NCBI GenBank assembly: GCA_002420115.1
Contig: DIHK01000063.1
Coordinates: forward strand, 50,310 to 114,309
Length of the DNA: 64,000 bases
From: Nitrospira sp. UBA5698
GTDB lineage: Bacteria > Nitrospirota > Nitrospiria > Nitrospirales > Nitrospiraceae
Reading direction: 5' to 3'
Part shown: positions 43,725-52,044 of the stretch, piece after piece
How positions within the stretch are numbered: position 1 is the first letter of the stretch
Layout: each line of letters begins with the position of its first letter
Notes under the pieces: generated by a model
What the model was told of the DNA's origin: nothing
Seen by the model: only the letters and a program-made list of their open reading frames with translations
Databases searched by the model: none
Made by a program: the position numbers and the translations under genes

Positions 43725-44699
43725 TTAGCTCTGCAGTACACCTCTATTCACTTGATTCGGTGCTGGGCGACCTTCCAATACGGCTGCAATATTTCTCAAA
43801 CAGATGAGCCCCATACGTACACGGGTTTCGAGCGTGGCAGATCCGAGGTGAGGAAGGAGTACGACGTTCGATAGGGAGGTCAACGCAGTAGGGACATGTG
43901 GTTCCTGAGCATAGACATCCAATGCAGCACCGCCGATGGATTTCGTCTCGAGTGCGGCAATCAGCGCGGACTCGTCGATCACGGCCCCTCGTGAGGTGTT
44001 GATCAGAAAGGCCGTCGGCTTCATCAACCCCAACTCACGGGCTCCGATCAGGTGATGAGTCGCTGTGTTGAGCGGAACGTGCAGTGAAAGGAAATCGGAT
44101 TGCGCAAGGACGGCATCAAGCGGCTGGTGGACCCACGTGACATCAGGTGGAGAAGCAACAGCATGACGGCCGGTGTAGATGACCCGCATCTGAAACCCGG
44201 TTGCCCGTTTCGCAACGGCCTGACCGATGCGGCCCATGCCGATAATGCCCAGTGTTTTTCCTGAGATGTCAGCGCCCAAGAGTTGTGTGGGGCTCCATCC
44301 GGGCCATCCACCACGTCGGAGCCACCGGTCGCCCTCCACAAGTCGCCGAGAAACCCCAAGCAACAAGGCCCAGGTTAAGTCTGCTGTCGCATCGGTCAGC
44401 ACGTCGGGAGTATTGGTCACGATGACACCACGCTGAGTTGCGGCAGGTACATCGATGTTATTATAACCGACGGCATAGTTGGCGAGGACTTTCAGGCGTG
44501 TCGCTTCGGATAAGAGCGCGGCATCAACAGCGTCGCTCAATGTGCAGATGACCGCGTCAGCTTTCGAAAAACCATGACGGAGTTCGTCGGCCGTGGGAGA
44601 GTGATCTGTCGTTCCCGCGAGGATGCGGTAGTCTTTGGGAATCGCCTCCAGGACTGGTTGCGGTAACAGGCGAGTGATATATAGGGTTGGACGATCCAT
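43725..44699 (-). CDS. D-2-hydroxyacid dehydrogenase (glyoxylate/hydroxypyruvate reductase type)
   Basis: 324 residues. NAD(P)-binding motif GIIGMGRIGQAVAKR, substrate-binding Arg and Glu in NTSRGAVIDESALIAAL, and the catalytic His in VLLPHLGSATLETRVRMG; also VGYNNIDVPAATQRGV. Reduces glyoxylate or hydroxypyruvate, or a related 2-oxoacid. Divergent to the GlcD-type oxidase (85 bases apart), which acts on D-2-hydroxyacids, so the two may work in opposite directions on one substrate pair; that is inferred. Confidence 0.9.
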   Translation of the reverse strand: MDRPTLYITRLLPQPVLEAIPKDYRILAGTTDHSPTADELRHGFSKADAVICTLSDAVDAALLSEATRLKVLANYAVGYNNIDVPAATQRGVIVTNTPDVLTDATADLTWALLLGVSRRLVEGDRWLRRGGWPGWSPTQLLGADISGKTLGIIGMGRIGQAVAKRATGFQMRVIYTGRHAVASPPDVTWVHQPLDAVLAQSDFLSLHVPLNTATHHLIGARELGLMKPTAFLINTSRGAVIDESALIAALETKSIGGAALDVYAQEPHVPTALTSLSNVVLLPHLGSATLETRVRMGLICLRNIAAVLEGRPAPNQVNRGVLQS

Positions 44700-44784
44700 C
44701 GCGCGACCTATTGTAGGGGAAACGGCGGTTCGGGAACAACGAGTTCCAGCATTCCGGAATAAATTTGGCTAGGAGGCGTACGAC

Positions 44785-47625
44785 GTGACGGCTACTTCCT
44801 CTCCCTTGATCCAACCGACGAAATCTCACGCGATCGCTAATGATCTTCGCGCCCTCCTTGGCTCTACAAAGGTCAAAGACGATGTATCGACCATTACGGC
44901 GTACGCAGTGGATGCCAGCATCTACCGCATTCCTCCGCAGGCCGTCGTCCTCGTGGAGTCGGAAGACGATATTGCCGCGACGATTGGCTATGCCGTCTCG
45001 CGCGGCATTCCCCTTACCCCTCGGGCAGCCGGCACGAATCTCACTGGGTCTGCGATCGGTTCCGGGATCATCCTTGATGTCTCACGACTGAATCAGATTC
45101 TGGAAGTCAATCGCGAGGAACAATGGGCGCGCGTGCAGCCGGGAATGGTTTTGGCGGAACTCAATCGGCAACTCAGTTCTCACGGGCTGATGTTTGGGCC
45201 GGATCCATCGAGCGGGGACATGTGCAAATTGGGTGGGATGATCGCCAATAATTCTTCCGGCCCACATACGCTCCGCTATGGCTCCGTCAAAGACAATATC
45301 CTCCGGCTCCGTGTGTGCCTCACCTCCTCGTCCTGGGTAGACGCACAATCCTATGCCCTCACGGATCCGTCCCTCGAACGTCTCTTAACCATGGTGCCGG
45401 CCTTGCGGGAGATCTTGATTCTGGTCCAGGCCCACGCAGATCTCATCGCTGAGAAACAGCCGACCGTGAGCAAGAACAGTTGCGGGTACAACCTGTTTGG
45501 GGTCGCGGACGGGCTTGCGCGCGGCATGTTCGATATTCCAAAACTGTTTGTCGGCAGTGAAGGAACGCTCGGTGTCGTCAGCGAAGCCAGGCTGACCTTG
45601 GTGAAGAAGCCCTCCGCGACGCTGACTGCCCTGATCCACTTCACCCACCTGGAGGAAGTCGGTGATGCCGTGCCGCAGCTCCTGACTCTTCGACCAAGTG
45701 CGTTGGAAGTGATGGATGCCAACACGCTGAACCTCATTGGGCGGGCGGCCCATGGCATTCCGGCGGACGCCGCGGCGACGCTGCTCCTTGAGTTGGACGC
45801 GGACTCAATCGAAGTGGATTTGCATGAGCAGGCCGAAGCGCTGGGTACGATCTGTCGTCCCTATCGGCTGGCCTCAGCGCCCATGCTTGCGTTCGATGCT
45901 GAACGGCGGGAGCAGCTCTGGAAAGCACGGAAGGCCCTGTACCCGACGCTCTACCGGTTCGATCCAAAAAAGAAACCGATCAACTTTGTCGACGATGTCG
46001 TCGTTCCGGCCGGACGGATCAGTGAGTTGATTCGCTACTTGGAAGAATTCTTTGAAGGGCAAGACGTGCCAGTGGCCATCTTTGGCCATATCGGGAATGG
46101 CAATGCGCACATCGTTCCACTGTTGGATGTGAACAACCGTGGTGATTTCGAGAAAATGGTGCAGGCCTATCAAGAGATTCATTCGACCGTGTTGAATCGG
46201 TTTGGTGGATCGATTTGCGGCGAACATGGAGACGGTCGTATTCGTGCCGAATTCGTGAAGCGGATGTTTGGTGGCGAACTCTACGATCTATTTAGACAGG
46301 TGAAGAACGCGTTCGACCCTGGGAATGTGCTGAATCCCGGCATCAAGCTCAGCAACGAGTCCTTTACCGAGCATATCGATTACACCAGGCTCTCCAAATC
46401 CTGCGCGACCTGTGCGAAATGCAACTCGGTCTGTCCCGTGTACGATGTATTTCAATCGGAAGACATGAGTGCCCGCGGCTGGTTTGAGATTGTGACGGCG
46501 AAAGACTACAGCTACCTGAACTCGAAGCGAGTGGTCGAAGCCTGTCTCAACTGTAAATCCTGCCGGACGATTTGTCCGGCTGGCGTGGATGTGTCAGATC
46601 TCATTCTTCAGAAACGGGCTGAGCATCCCAACCGATTGGCCGGGTGGATTTTCCGAAGTCAGGCAAAGGGAGTGAATTTTGACGCGCTGCTCCACATTCT
46701 GGCTGCCACTCAGGTCATCTGGGATCGTCTGTTCTTCAGAAAAGTGCTGGAACGGATCATGGCGCCGATCATGAAGCAGTTGGCTCCAACCGCTCGGTTG
46801 CCACATGACCTCACGTTACCCAAACTGGCACGCCGGCACTTGCGTGAACGCTATGCACAGTTGACCACCAATGGAGCCGACCCCTTGCCACAACGGACCG
46901 TGGCCTATTTCCACGGATGTGCGGCCAACTATTTTGACGATGGAGTCGGCGACGCGGTCATCGAGGTCTTGCAAAAGCATGGAGTTGAGCCGGCCTTGCC
47001 TCCGCAGCGTTGCTCGGGAACACCGATTCAAACCTATGGACATGTCGATCTCGTGCGTGACGGAGCCCGATTCAATATGCGGTCATTTGCGTCGTATGAA
47101 ACGATCGTGACCGGCTGCGCATCCTGCACGCTCATGCTGAAGGATTATCCCACCCTGTTTGCCGAAGGCCCTGAGCGGGTACAAGCGGAGTCGCTGGCCA
47201 AGAAGGTCGTCCATATTTCAGAATTTGTCGCCCGCTCACAGCAGCAGCCTCCCATGGCTCAAAGCTTCGGTGGCACACAACGTGTGACCTATCATGCCTC
47301 ATGCCATCTTCGTGCGGCAGGTGTGAGCAAGGAACCGAGGCAGGTGCTGTCGTCGTTGCCCGGCGTCAACTTTGTAGAGATGCAGGATGCCGACCGGTGT
47401 GCCGGTGCTGCGGGGACCTACGTGATCAAAGACTATGACACCTCGCAGAAGATTTTTGACCGAAAAGCCCGCGCGATCACGAAGACCGGTGCCGACGTGG
47501 TGGCGACGAGTTGTCCGGCTTGTATGATCCAGCTCAAGAACGGGTTGCGCGAATCCGTTCAAGTGAAACATGTCGCGCAACTGCTTCAGGACGCCTATCG
47601 GGCAGGGGAGGCTGAGCAGAGGTGA
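44785..47625 (+). CDS. FAD/Fe-S oxidoreductase, GlcD-GlcF fusion (D-2-hydroxyacid dehydrogenase type)
   Basis: 946 residues starting at GTG. Residues about 40-470 are a FAD-linked oxidase (PCMH fold: PLTPRAAGTNLTGSAIGSGIILDVSRLNQIL, GPDPSSGDMCKLGGMIANNSSGPHTLRYGSV, split here into PRAAGTNLTGSAIG and GGMIANNSSGPHTLRYG; FGHIGNGNAHIV; CGEHGDGRIRAEFVKRMFGG). Then two 4Fe-4S motifs, CATCAKCNSVCPVYD and CLNCKSCRTICPAGVD, and C-terminal cysteine-rich CCG domains (HASCHLRAAG, SCPACMIQLKNG). It is a one-chain form of the glycolate or D-lactate dehydrogenase complex passing electrons to quinone. Substrate unknown. Confidence 0.9.
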   Translation: MTATSSPLIQPTKSHAIANDLRALLGSTKVKDDVSTITAYAVDASIYRIPPQAVVLVESEDDIAATIGYAVSRGIPLTPRAAGTNLTGSAIGSGIILDVSRLNQILEVNREEQWARVQPGMVLAELNRQLSSHGLMFGPDPSSGDMCKLGGMIANNSSGPHTLRYGSVKDNILRLRVCLTSSSWVDAQSYALTDPSLERLLTMVPALREILILVQAHADLIAEKQPTVSKNSCGYNLFGVADGLARGMFDIPKLFVGSEGTLGVVSEARLTLVKKPSATLTALIHFTHLEEVGDAVPQLLTLRPSALEVMDANTLNLIGRAAHGIPADAAATLLLELDADSIEVDLHEQAEALGTICRPYRLASAPMLAFDAERREQLWKARKALYPTLYRFDPKKKPINFVDDVVVPAGRISELIRYLEEFFEGQDVPVAIFGHIGNGNAHIVPLLDVNNRGDFEKMVQAYQEIHSTVLNRFGGSICGEHGDGRIRAEFVKRMFGGELYDLFRQVKNAFDPGNVLNPGIKLSNESFTEHIDYTRLSKSCATCAKCNSVCPVYDVFQSEDMSARGWFEIVTAKDYSYLNSKRVVEACLNCKSCRTICPAGVDVSDLILQKRAEHPNRLAGWIFRSQAKGVNFDALLHILAATQVIWDRLFFRKVLERIMAPIMKQLAPTARLPHDLTLPKLARRHLRERYAQLTTNGADPLPQRTVAYFHGCAANYFDDGVGDAVIEVLQKHGVEPALPPQRCSGTPIQTYGHVDLVRDGARFNMRSFASYETIVTGCASCTLMLKDYPTLFAEGPERVQAESLAKKVVHISEFVARSQQQPPMAQSFGGTQRVTYHASCHLRAAGVSKEPRQVLSSLPGVNFVEMQDADRCAGAAGTYVIKDYDTSQKIFDRKARAITKTGADVVATSCPACMIQLKNGLRESVQVKHVAQLLQDAYRAGEAEQR

Positions 47626-47694
47626 GTCTGTCTCGAAGATCCTGTATAGTGTGCGTTCGTGACGCATGTGAGTGGATGATGTGGTGAGGATGCG

Positions 47695-47973
47695 ATGGTA
47701 TCAATCCAGATCTTTGGTCAGACCTTGCGAGCCGCAGTTGATGAGAGTGAGATCGAAGTACCCGTCTCAGGTACGACCTCGGTAAAGCAACTCATCGAAG
47801 CCAATCCTGGACAACTCGGGGGGCTACGCTCGTTTATTCAGAACCGAGAAGCGCTCATCACTGTCAATAAGAAGATCGGTTCGGAAGATTCATCGGTGCG
47901 AGATGGTGATGCCGTAAAGATCTCGTACCAATCCAGGACTTCCTACGACGGCAACCGCGACATTCCTACCTAG
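47695..47973 (+). CDS. MoaD/ThiS-like ubiquitin-fold protein
   Basis: 92 residues with the beta-grasp pattern: VSIQIFGQTLRAAV, LITVNKKIGSEDSSVRDGDAVKISYQ, matching MoaD/ThiS sulfur carriers. However, active members end in Gly-Gly; this one ends SYDGNRDIPT with no terminal Gly-Gly, so it cannot accept sulfur in the known way unless processed. Follows the FAD oxidase gene by about 70 bases. Its stop codon lies in the left inverted repeat of the small element at 47971-48185. Confidence 0.8.
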   Translation: MVSIQIFGQTLRAAVDESEIEVPVSGTTSVKQLIEANPGQLGGLRSFIQNREALITVNKKIGSEDSSVRDGDAVKISYQSRTSYDGNRDIPT

Positions 47974-48185
47974 CCCGCATGATTCATGAGCGCTTCGCCT
48001 GCAACTGCCCATACGCTGTTGCGACAAGCTTGGCCATGGGTTTCTCATGGGCAAGCGGGAAGACTCGCCCTTCGCGACCTCCACATACTGTTTCAAGTAT
48101 GCGTCGGTCACTCATGGCTCGGCGTGCCCGTCTCACATAGCGTCTCAGCAGTTTCGTCACGAACCGTCATGAATGATGCGGGCTA
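47971..48185. mobile_element. 215-bp element bounded by 19-bp inverted repeats (MITE-like)
   Basis: Left end TAGCCCGCATGATTCATGA (47971-47989) and right end, read in reverse complement, TAGCCCGCATCATTCATGA (48167-48185): 18 of 19 bases match. The left end overlaps the MoaD-like stop codon. Between them lies one small minus-strand frame, 47984-48160. No transposase. Small size, terminal inverted repeats and intergenic site suggest a miniature inverted-repeat element or remnant; no target-site duplication is obvious (TAGCCC is part of the repeat). Confidence 0.6.
47984..48160 (-). CDS. Small ORF inside the inverted-repeat element
   Basis: 58 residues from a GTG (complement 48158-48160), or 43 from an ATG at 48113-48115. 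The start region is very basic (TKLLRRYVRRARRAMSDRR), followed by ILETVCGGREGR, VFPLAHEKPMAK and LVATAYGQLQAKRS; stop TGA lies in the left repeat. There is no Shine-Dalgarno. It spans nearly the whole element, so it may be a remnant gene fragment carried by it. No family recognised. Confidence 0.3.
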   Translation of the reverse strand: MTKLLRRYVRRARRAMSDRRILETVCGGREGRVFPLAHEKPMAKLVATAYGQLQAKRS

Positions 48186-48302
48186 ATCCGCATGATCGGC
48201 CTCTCTGGAGCAGTTCAGAACATCGTACTTCTGTTTTTATGGTCAAGGACGGTAGTTTCTGATGGTCAAACCGGGTAAGCTGCGGCGGCCCAGGAGACCA
48301 GA

Positions 48303-49613
48303 ATGCACGAGACTTCACGCCGGCTTTCGATCCCCCTGTCTATCCAAGTTCTGATCGCCGTGATCGGAGGGACGACGCTCGGCGTGCTCTTTGGCCAAGC
48401 GCCCTATTTAAACGGTCTGCGAAACGAGCAACTCGGGCAGCTTGGATTATGGGTGGTCTGGATGCTCAAGACGCTCGCTATTCCACTCATCTTTTTTGCG
48501 ATCCTCGATGCCCTGCTCCGCACCAGTATTCCGATGCGGCAGGGGACCAAGCTGCTGGTCATCTGTCTCGTGAACGTCTCCGTCGCCATGGCCATCGGAC
48601 TGGCCATCATGAATCTCTGGCAGCCCGGCTTGGCCTGGTTGGGGCACGTGGATGAATTGCTCCACCTCGTGCCAGGCACAACCGTCTCGTCCTCGGCGCT
48701 GGCCAATGTGCAGGCCGGGTCACAAAGTCCGATCGAGTATCTGGCGTCCTATATTCCCCGCACCCTGACCAATCCATTTACAAGTAACAATATCATCGGC
48801 GTCGTCCTTCTCGCTCTGCTCCTGGGTAGCACCCTGCGATACCTGTACGGCAAATCAGACCAGACGAGTGGAATCGTTGTGATGGTCGCGCGGAGTATTG
48901 AACGCATCTATGGGTGGCTCGTAATGATCCTTGAGTGGATTATTGTCGTGGTCCCCCTGGCCGTCTTTGGTGTCGTTGCCCAGGTCGTCGGCAAGTCGGG
49001 CGTTGGTGTGTTTTCCGTCCTTTGGATCTTCCTCGTGGCGATGCTGACAGGCCTTGCGGTCCACTCCCTTCTCTATTACCCCCTGGTGGCCTGGCTGGTC
49101 GGAAACAAATCTCCGAAGCAGTATGTGGGACAGGGGGCCGATGCCATCATGACGGCGGTCTCATGTAATAGTAGTTTGGCCACCGTGCCGGTTACGCTGC
49201 GTTGTCTGGAACGGATGCGGGTCTCGGCCCAATCGGCGCGCCTCGCAGCGTGCGTCGGGACCAATCTCAACAACGACGGCATCACGCTGTACGAAGCGAT
49301 GGCCGCGCTGTTTCTCGCACAAGCGTTGGGCTATGACCTCCCCATGGCAAAACAGATCTTGATTGTCCTCGCGTCCATCATCGCCGGAGCGGGTGTCGCC
49401 GGCATACCGGAAGCCGGGCTGATTGTCTTGCCGCTGGTCTTGGCCGCCGCCGGACTGCCGGATCAGGTCATCTTGGCCGCGATTCCCCTCATCATGACGG
49501 TGGACTGGATCATCGCCCGCGCCCGCTCGGGTGTGAACGTCATGAGCGACATGCTCGTCGCCATTCTGCTCGATGCCGGAAAGTCGGCATCAATAACAAA
49601 GCCACTTGCTTAA
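48303..49613 (+). CDS. Dicarboxylate/amino acid:cation symporter (SDF/DAACS family)
   Basis: 436 residues, a sodium- or proton-coupled transporter for C4-dicarboxylates or acidic amino acids (DctA/GltP/GltT family). The reentrant loop HP1 and TM7 are seen as AVSCNSSLATVPVTLRCLER, and the cation-binding TM7 motif appears as TNLNNDGITLYEAMAALF instead of the classical NMDGT. HP2 GAGVAGIPEAGLIVLPLVLAAAGLP follows. Several TM segments. Starts ATG 48303 with GGAGACCAGA upstream. Substrate not predictable. Confidence 0.92.
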   Translation: MHETSRRLSIPLSIQVLIAVIGGTTLGVLFGQAPYLNGLRNEQLGQLGLWVVWMLKTLAIPLIFFAILDALLRTSIPMRQGTKLLVICLVNVSVAMAIGLAIMNLWQPGLAWLGHVDELLHLVPGTTVSSSALANVQAGSQSPIEYLASYIPRTLTNPFTSNNIIGVVLLALLLGSTLRYLYGKSDQTSGIVVMVARSIERIYGWLVMILEWIIVVVPLAVFGVVAQVVGKSGVGVFSVLWIFLVAMLTGLAVHSLLYYPLVAWLVGNKSPKQYVGQGADAIMTAVSCNSSLATVPVTLRCLERMRVSAQSARLAACVGTNLNNDGITLYEAMAALFLAQALGYDLPMAKQILIVLASIIAGAGVAGIPEAGLIVLPLVLAAAGLPDQVILAAIPLIMTVDWIIARARSGVNVMSDMLVAILLDAGKSASITKPLA

Positions 49614-49760
49614 GACAAGCGCTGACCAGGTTCAGGATTGTCGTGGCGCACTCAGCAGGCCCGCGCCATTGGCCTCACCATGTTCATTGGGTTGCGAGCA
49701 GATCCTGTTTTCGAGGCCATACCATCCGCTCTCCATCTCCAAGAAAAGCGCCGTCAGGCA

Positions 49761-50741
49761 TCACGAGCCGGCTTTGGCGAGACAACAGTGTTTATATTTC
49801 TTGCCGCTGCCGCAGGGACAGGAGGCATTGCGGCCGAGGCCTCCGGCTGGACGGGGAGCCAGGCCAAGCAGTGCTCGTGGGTCCTGGTGAAACAGATCTC
49901 GCATGAGCGCATAGAGCGCCGGATCTTGTCGTTCGAGGGATGCGGGTGAGGTGAAGAAGTACTCGGCCAACACCGCGAAGAATTCATGCTCGTTCTTATA
50001 CGCATAGGTGTTCAACTTGGCCCGTGGCCGCGACGGATGGGCAAGTTCTTGCCCCACAAACCGCAGCCACTGCCGCACCGCCATCCAGGGCACTTCCGGC
50101 GGGATTCCGTACTCCTGTGTCTCTCGCTCGACCAGGTGTGCGAACTCGTGCACTCCCACGTGGTGATGTCCGGACGGATGATCAAACCCCGAGAGCAACG
50201 CCGGTTTTGAGAGAATCATCACCCCGCTCAAATGGTGGAGCCCGACCATGCCCAAGATGGTGTTCTCTTTCCCTCCACTCGTCCGGTAGGCATCGTCGAA
50301 CGCATCCGGGTAGATCAGCACCTCGTGCAGCCGGTGGTAGGACCAGTCTTCAAAGCCGAAGATCGGAATCACGGCGCTCGCCGCAACCAGTACCCGGATC
50401 GTGTCGTCCACCTCCGTCCGGATTCCTGAGATGCGAACCTCACTCAGGAAGATCTGCACGAGTTGCCGAAACCGGGCCTGACTCGTCTCGTCCAGGGCCC
50501 GGAAGAACGCCACGTGTGTGCGTAGAATCGCCTCCCACGCAGCCGGAAACGGCTGCCGCATCACTGCCAGCCGCCGGAGACAGCGCCGGCGCACCCACCA
50601 GTAAGCGAGAGGACTCAGCCCTACGAGAAGCCAGAGCACCGGGAACAGCCAACCCAGCCCTGCCGCGGTGATGGCTGCCAATCCGGCAGCGATCAGTGCC
50701 TCCCGACGATTTCGTGCATTCAGTTCCGGTGTCACCAACAT
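49761..50741 (-). CDS. MtfA-like zinc metallopeptidase with C-terminal SEC-C motif
   Basis: 326 residues. N-terminal hydrophobic hairpin (about 16-50, ALIAAGLAAITAAGLGWLFPVLW) then an MtfA/M90 peptidase domain: zinc motif VHEFAHLVE (H198, H202, E199 catalytic) and the downstream Glu in NEHEFFAVLAEYFF. The C-terminus ends in a SEC-C zinc motif CPCGSGKKYKHCC (about 308-320). E. coli MtfA is soluble and lacks the anchor and SEC-C end, so this is a fused, membrane-bound form. Convergent with the symporter, 147 bases away. Function is not known beyond peptidase. Confidence 0.88.
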   Translation of the reverse strand: MLVTPELNARNRREALIAAGLAAITAAGLGWLFPVLWLLVGLSPLAYWWVRRRCLRRLAVMRQPFPAAWEAILRTHVAFFRALDETSQARFRQLVQIFLSEVRISGIRTEVDDTIRVLVAASAVIPIFGFEDWSYHRLHEVLIYPDAFDDAYRTSGGKENTILGMVGLHHLSGVMILSKPALLSGFDHPSGHHHVGVHEFAHLVERETQEYGIPPEVPWMAVRQWLRFVGQELAHPSRPRAKLNTYAYKNEHEFFAVLAEYFFTSPASLERQDPALYALMRDLFHQDPRALLGLAPRPAGGLGRNASCPCGSGKKYKHCCLAKAGS

Positions 50742-50971
50742 CGGCCTGTACTCCTGAGGGACAGCCCTCCGTGTGGAACGATTCTACTCCGAGGGAACCG
50801 GTACCGGCCATGAGCTCGCGCCAACATTCCTTCTGCTTTTGAGTAGGTAACTCAGCCACCAGTTCGACCACTCTGGCTCACCTGAGACAGTTTCCAGTCT
50901 CCGCCCCTCAGTCCTTTCCCGCGTCCTCAAACCTTAGCCTTCAGCCTACAACCTCCTACGTTGGTTTTGTG

Positions 50972-50987
50972 GTAACCTTTGTGTTAC
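50972..50987 (+). promoter_or_regulatory. Palindrome upstream of toxin-antitoxin genes, candidate autoregulatory operator
   Basis: GTAAC-N6-GTTAC (50972-50976 and 50983-50987) sits 8 bases before the GTG of the toxin gene. Type II antitoxins often bind such palindromes at their own promoter. Preceding the pair there are about 230 bases with no gene. Confidence 0.4.
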
Positions 50988-50995
50988 TATAGTAT

Positions 50996-51337
50996 GTGGC
51001 TGACGTCAGAGTCCTGGAATATTGCGATGGGCAGGGGCGGTCGCCTTTTGCAGCGTGGTTCGATGGGCTGAATGCGGCGGCTGCGGCGAAGGTCACCGCC
51101 ACGCTCTATCAACTCATGGCAGGAAACTGGTCACAGGTCAAAGGGGTCGGTGGAGGAGTGTTCGAGCGAAAGATAGATTTCGGTCGAGGCTATCGAGTCT
51201 ATTTTGGAAAGGACGGAGATCGCCTGGTGATTCTCCTTGGTGGAAGCAGCAAGCAGCGGCAGCAACAACGCATCGACGCCGCACACGAGCGATGGGCAGA
51301 CTATCGACGTCGGAAACGCCTGAAGACAGAGGCGTGA
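50996..51337 (+). CDS. Type II toxin, RelE/HigB superfamily (addiction module killer protein)
   Basis: 113 residues, starting at GTG 50996 (a stop is two codons upstream, no Shine-Dalgarno visible). Family pattern: SPFAAWFDGLNAAAAAKVTATLYQL, FERKIDFGRGYRVYFGKDGDRLVILLGGSSKQRQQ, seen here as GRGYRVYFGKDG and VILLGGSSKQRQQ, with the basic C-terminus typical of RelE-fold mRNA interferases. Partner antitoxin begins 15 bases downstream, toxin first as in higBA-type order. Confidence 0.85.
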   Translation: MADVRVLEYCDGQGRSPFAAWFDGLNAAAAAKVTATLYQLMAGNWSQVKGVGGGVFERKIDFGRGYRVYFGKDGDRLVILLGGSSKQRQQQRIDAAHERWADYRRRKRLKTEA

Positions 51338-51352
51338 GGCAACGGAGGAATC

Positions 51353-51673
51353 ATGGCCCTCACACGGGAATTTAAAGACACAGTTGTCACGCGAGTCCAA
51401 CGCGACCCTCGGTTTCGGGAATCGCTCTTCACCGAGGCGATGAATGCCTACCTGGGAGGGGACACCGGTACGGGAAAAGCGATCCTCCGCGATCTGGTGA
51501 ACGCGACGGTGGGCTTCGAGGATTTGGCGCATATGCTTAAGAAGCCAAGCAAGAGCCTCCACCGCATGCTCGCCCCGCATGGGAATCCGAGCACGGAAAA
51601 CTTCTTCGCGATTGTGCAAGCCCTTCAGAAAAAAACTCGTGTCCGACTTCAGGTCACGGCGAAGGCTAGCTGA
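51353..51673 (+). CDS. Antitoxin of the HigA/XRE type (probable addiction module antidote)
   Basis: 106 residues with GGAGGAATC upstream of the ATG. A helix-turn-helix appears as TVGFEDLAHMLKKPSKSLHRMLAPHGNP, with LTEAMNAYLGGDTGTGKAILRDL-like (FTEAMNAYLGGD, GKAILRDLVNATVG) start. This family pairs with the toxin of the preceding gene; it would neutralise it and repress the promoter. Ends 370 bases before hsdM. Confidence 0.88.
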   Translation: MALTREFKDTVVTRVQRDPRFRESLFTEAMNAYLGGDTGTGKAILRDLVNATVGFEDLAHMLKKPSKSLHRMLAPHGNPSTENFFAIVQALQKKTRVRLQVTAKAS

Positions 51674-52044
51674 GCGGGTCGGACCGGCTCATGAAGGAGG
51701 CACAGGGGGGAGAACGGTGAGGCCGCGGGATCGCCTATCAAAAATTATGGGGCTCCTGCCTGACAGCCTGACTCGACATTGAGTCCTTCACAGGCAGCCT
51801 CGGTCATTCGATCTCGTTCCTGAATTCTCTTTGCATTCCCATCTCTTCACGCCACGCCATTTTCCCTCGATCGTTCGATCGGGTGGGATGTCTGACAGCT
51901 AAGATCTCCGCACCTTACAGTCACGCACTATTCAGCACTCGGAACTCAGCTCCCGGCACTTCCTTCTGGTGCGTGATTTCTTAAGCGAAAACGGGTAAGC
52001 TTCGCCCGATTTTTTATCTTTCTATTTCTGGGATCAACTCAGAC
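51674..52044 (+). other. Intergenic region upstream of hsdM
   Basis: 371 bases without a supported gene. Near its end a CGGG...CCCG hairpin (51992-52008) is followed by ATTTTTTATCTTTC, a terminator-like or leader structure just before hsdM. The rest holds no feature I can identify. Confidence 0.4.

Noticed and set aside
50742..50871. Small minus-strand frame upstream of the MtfA-like gene (VAELPTQKQKECWREL)
   Set aside because: Reading frame runs into mtfA in another frame; too little sequence to call a gene remnant.
50988..50993. TATAGT just before the toxin start as a promoter -10 box
   Set aside because: It lies only three bases before the GTG, so transcription would start inside the gene.
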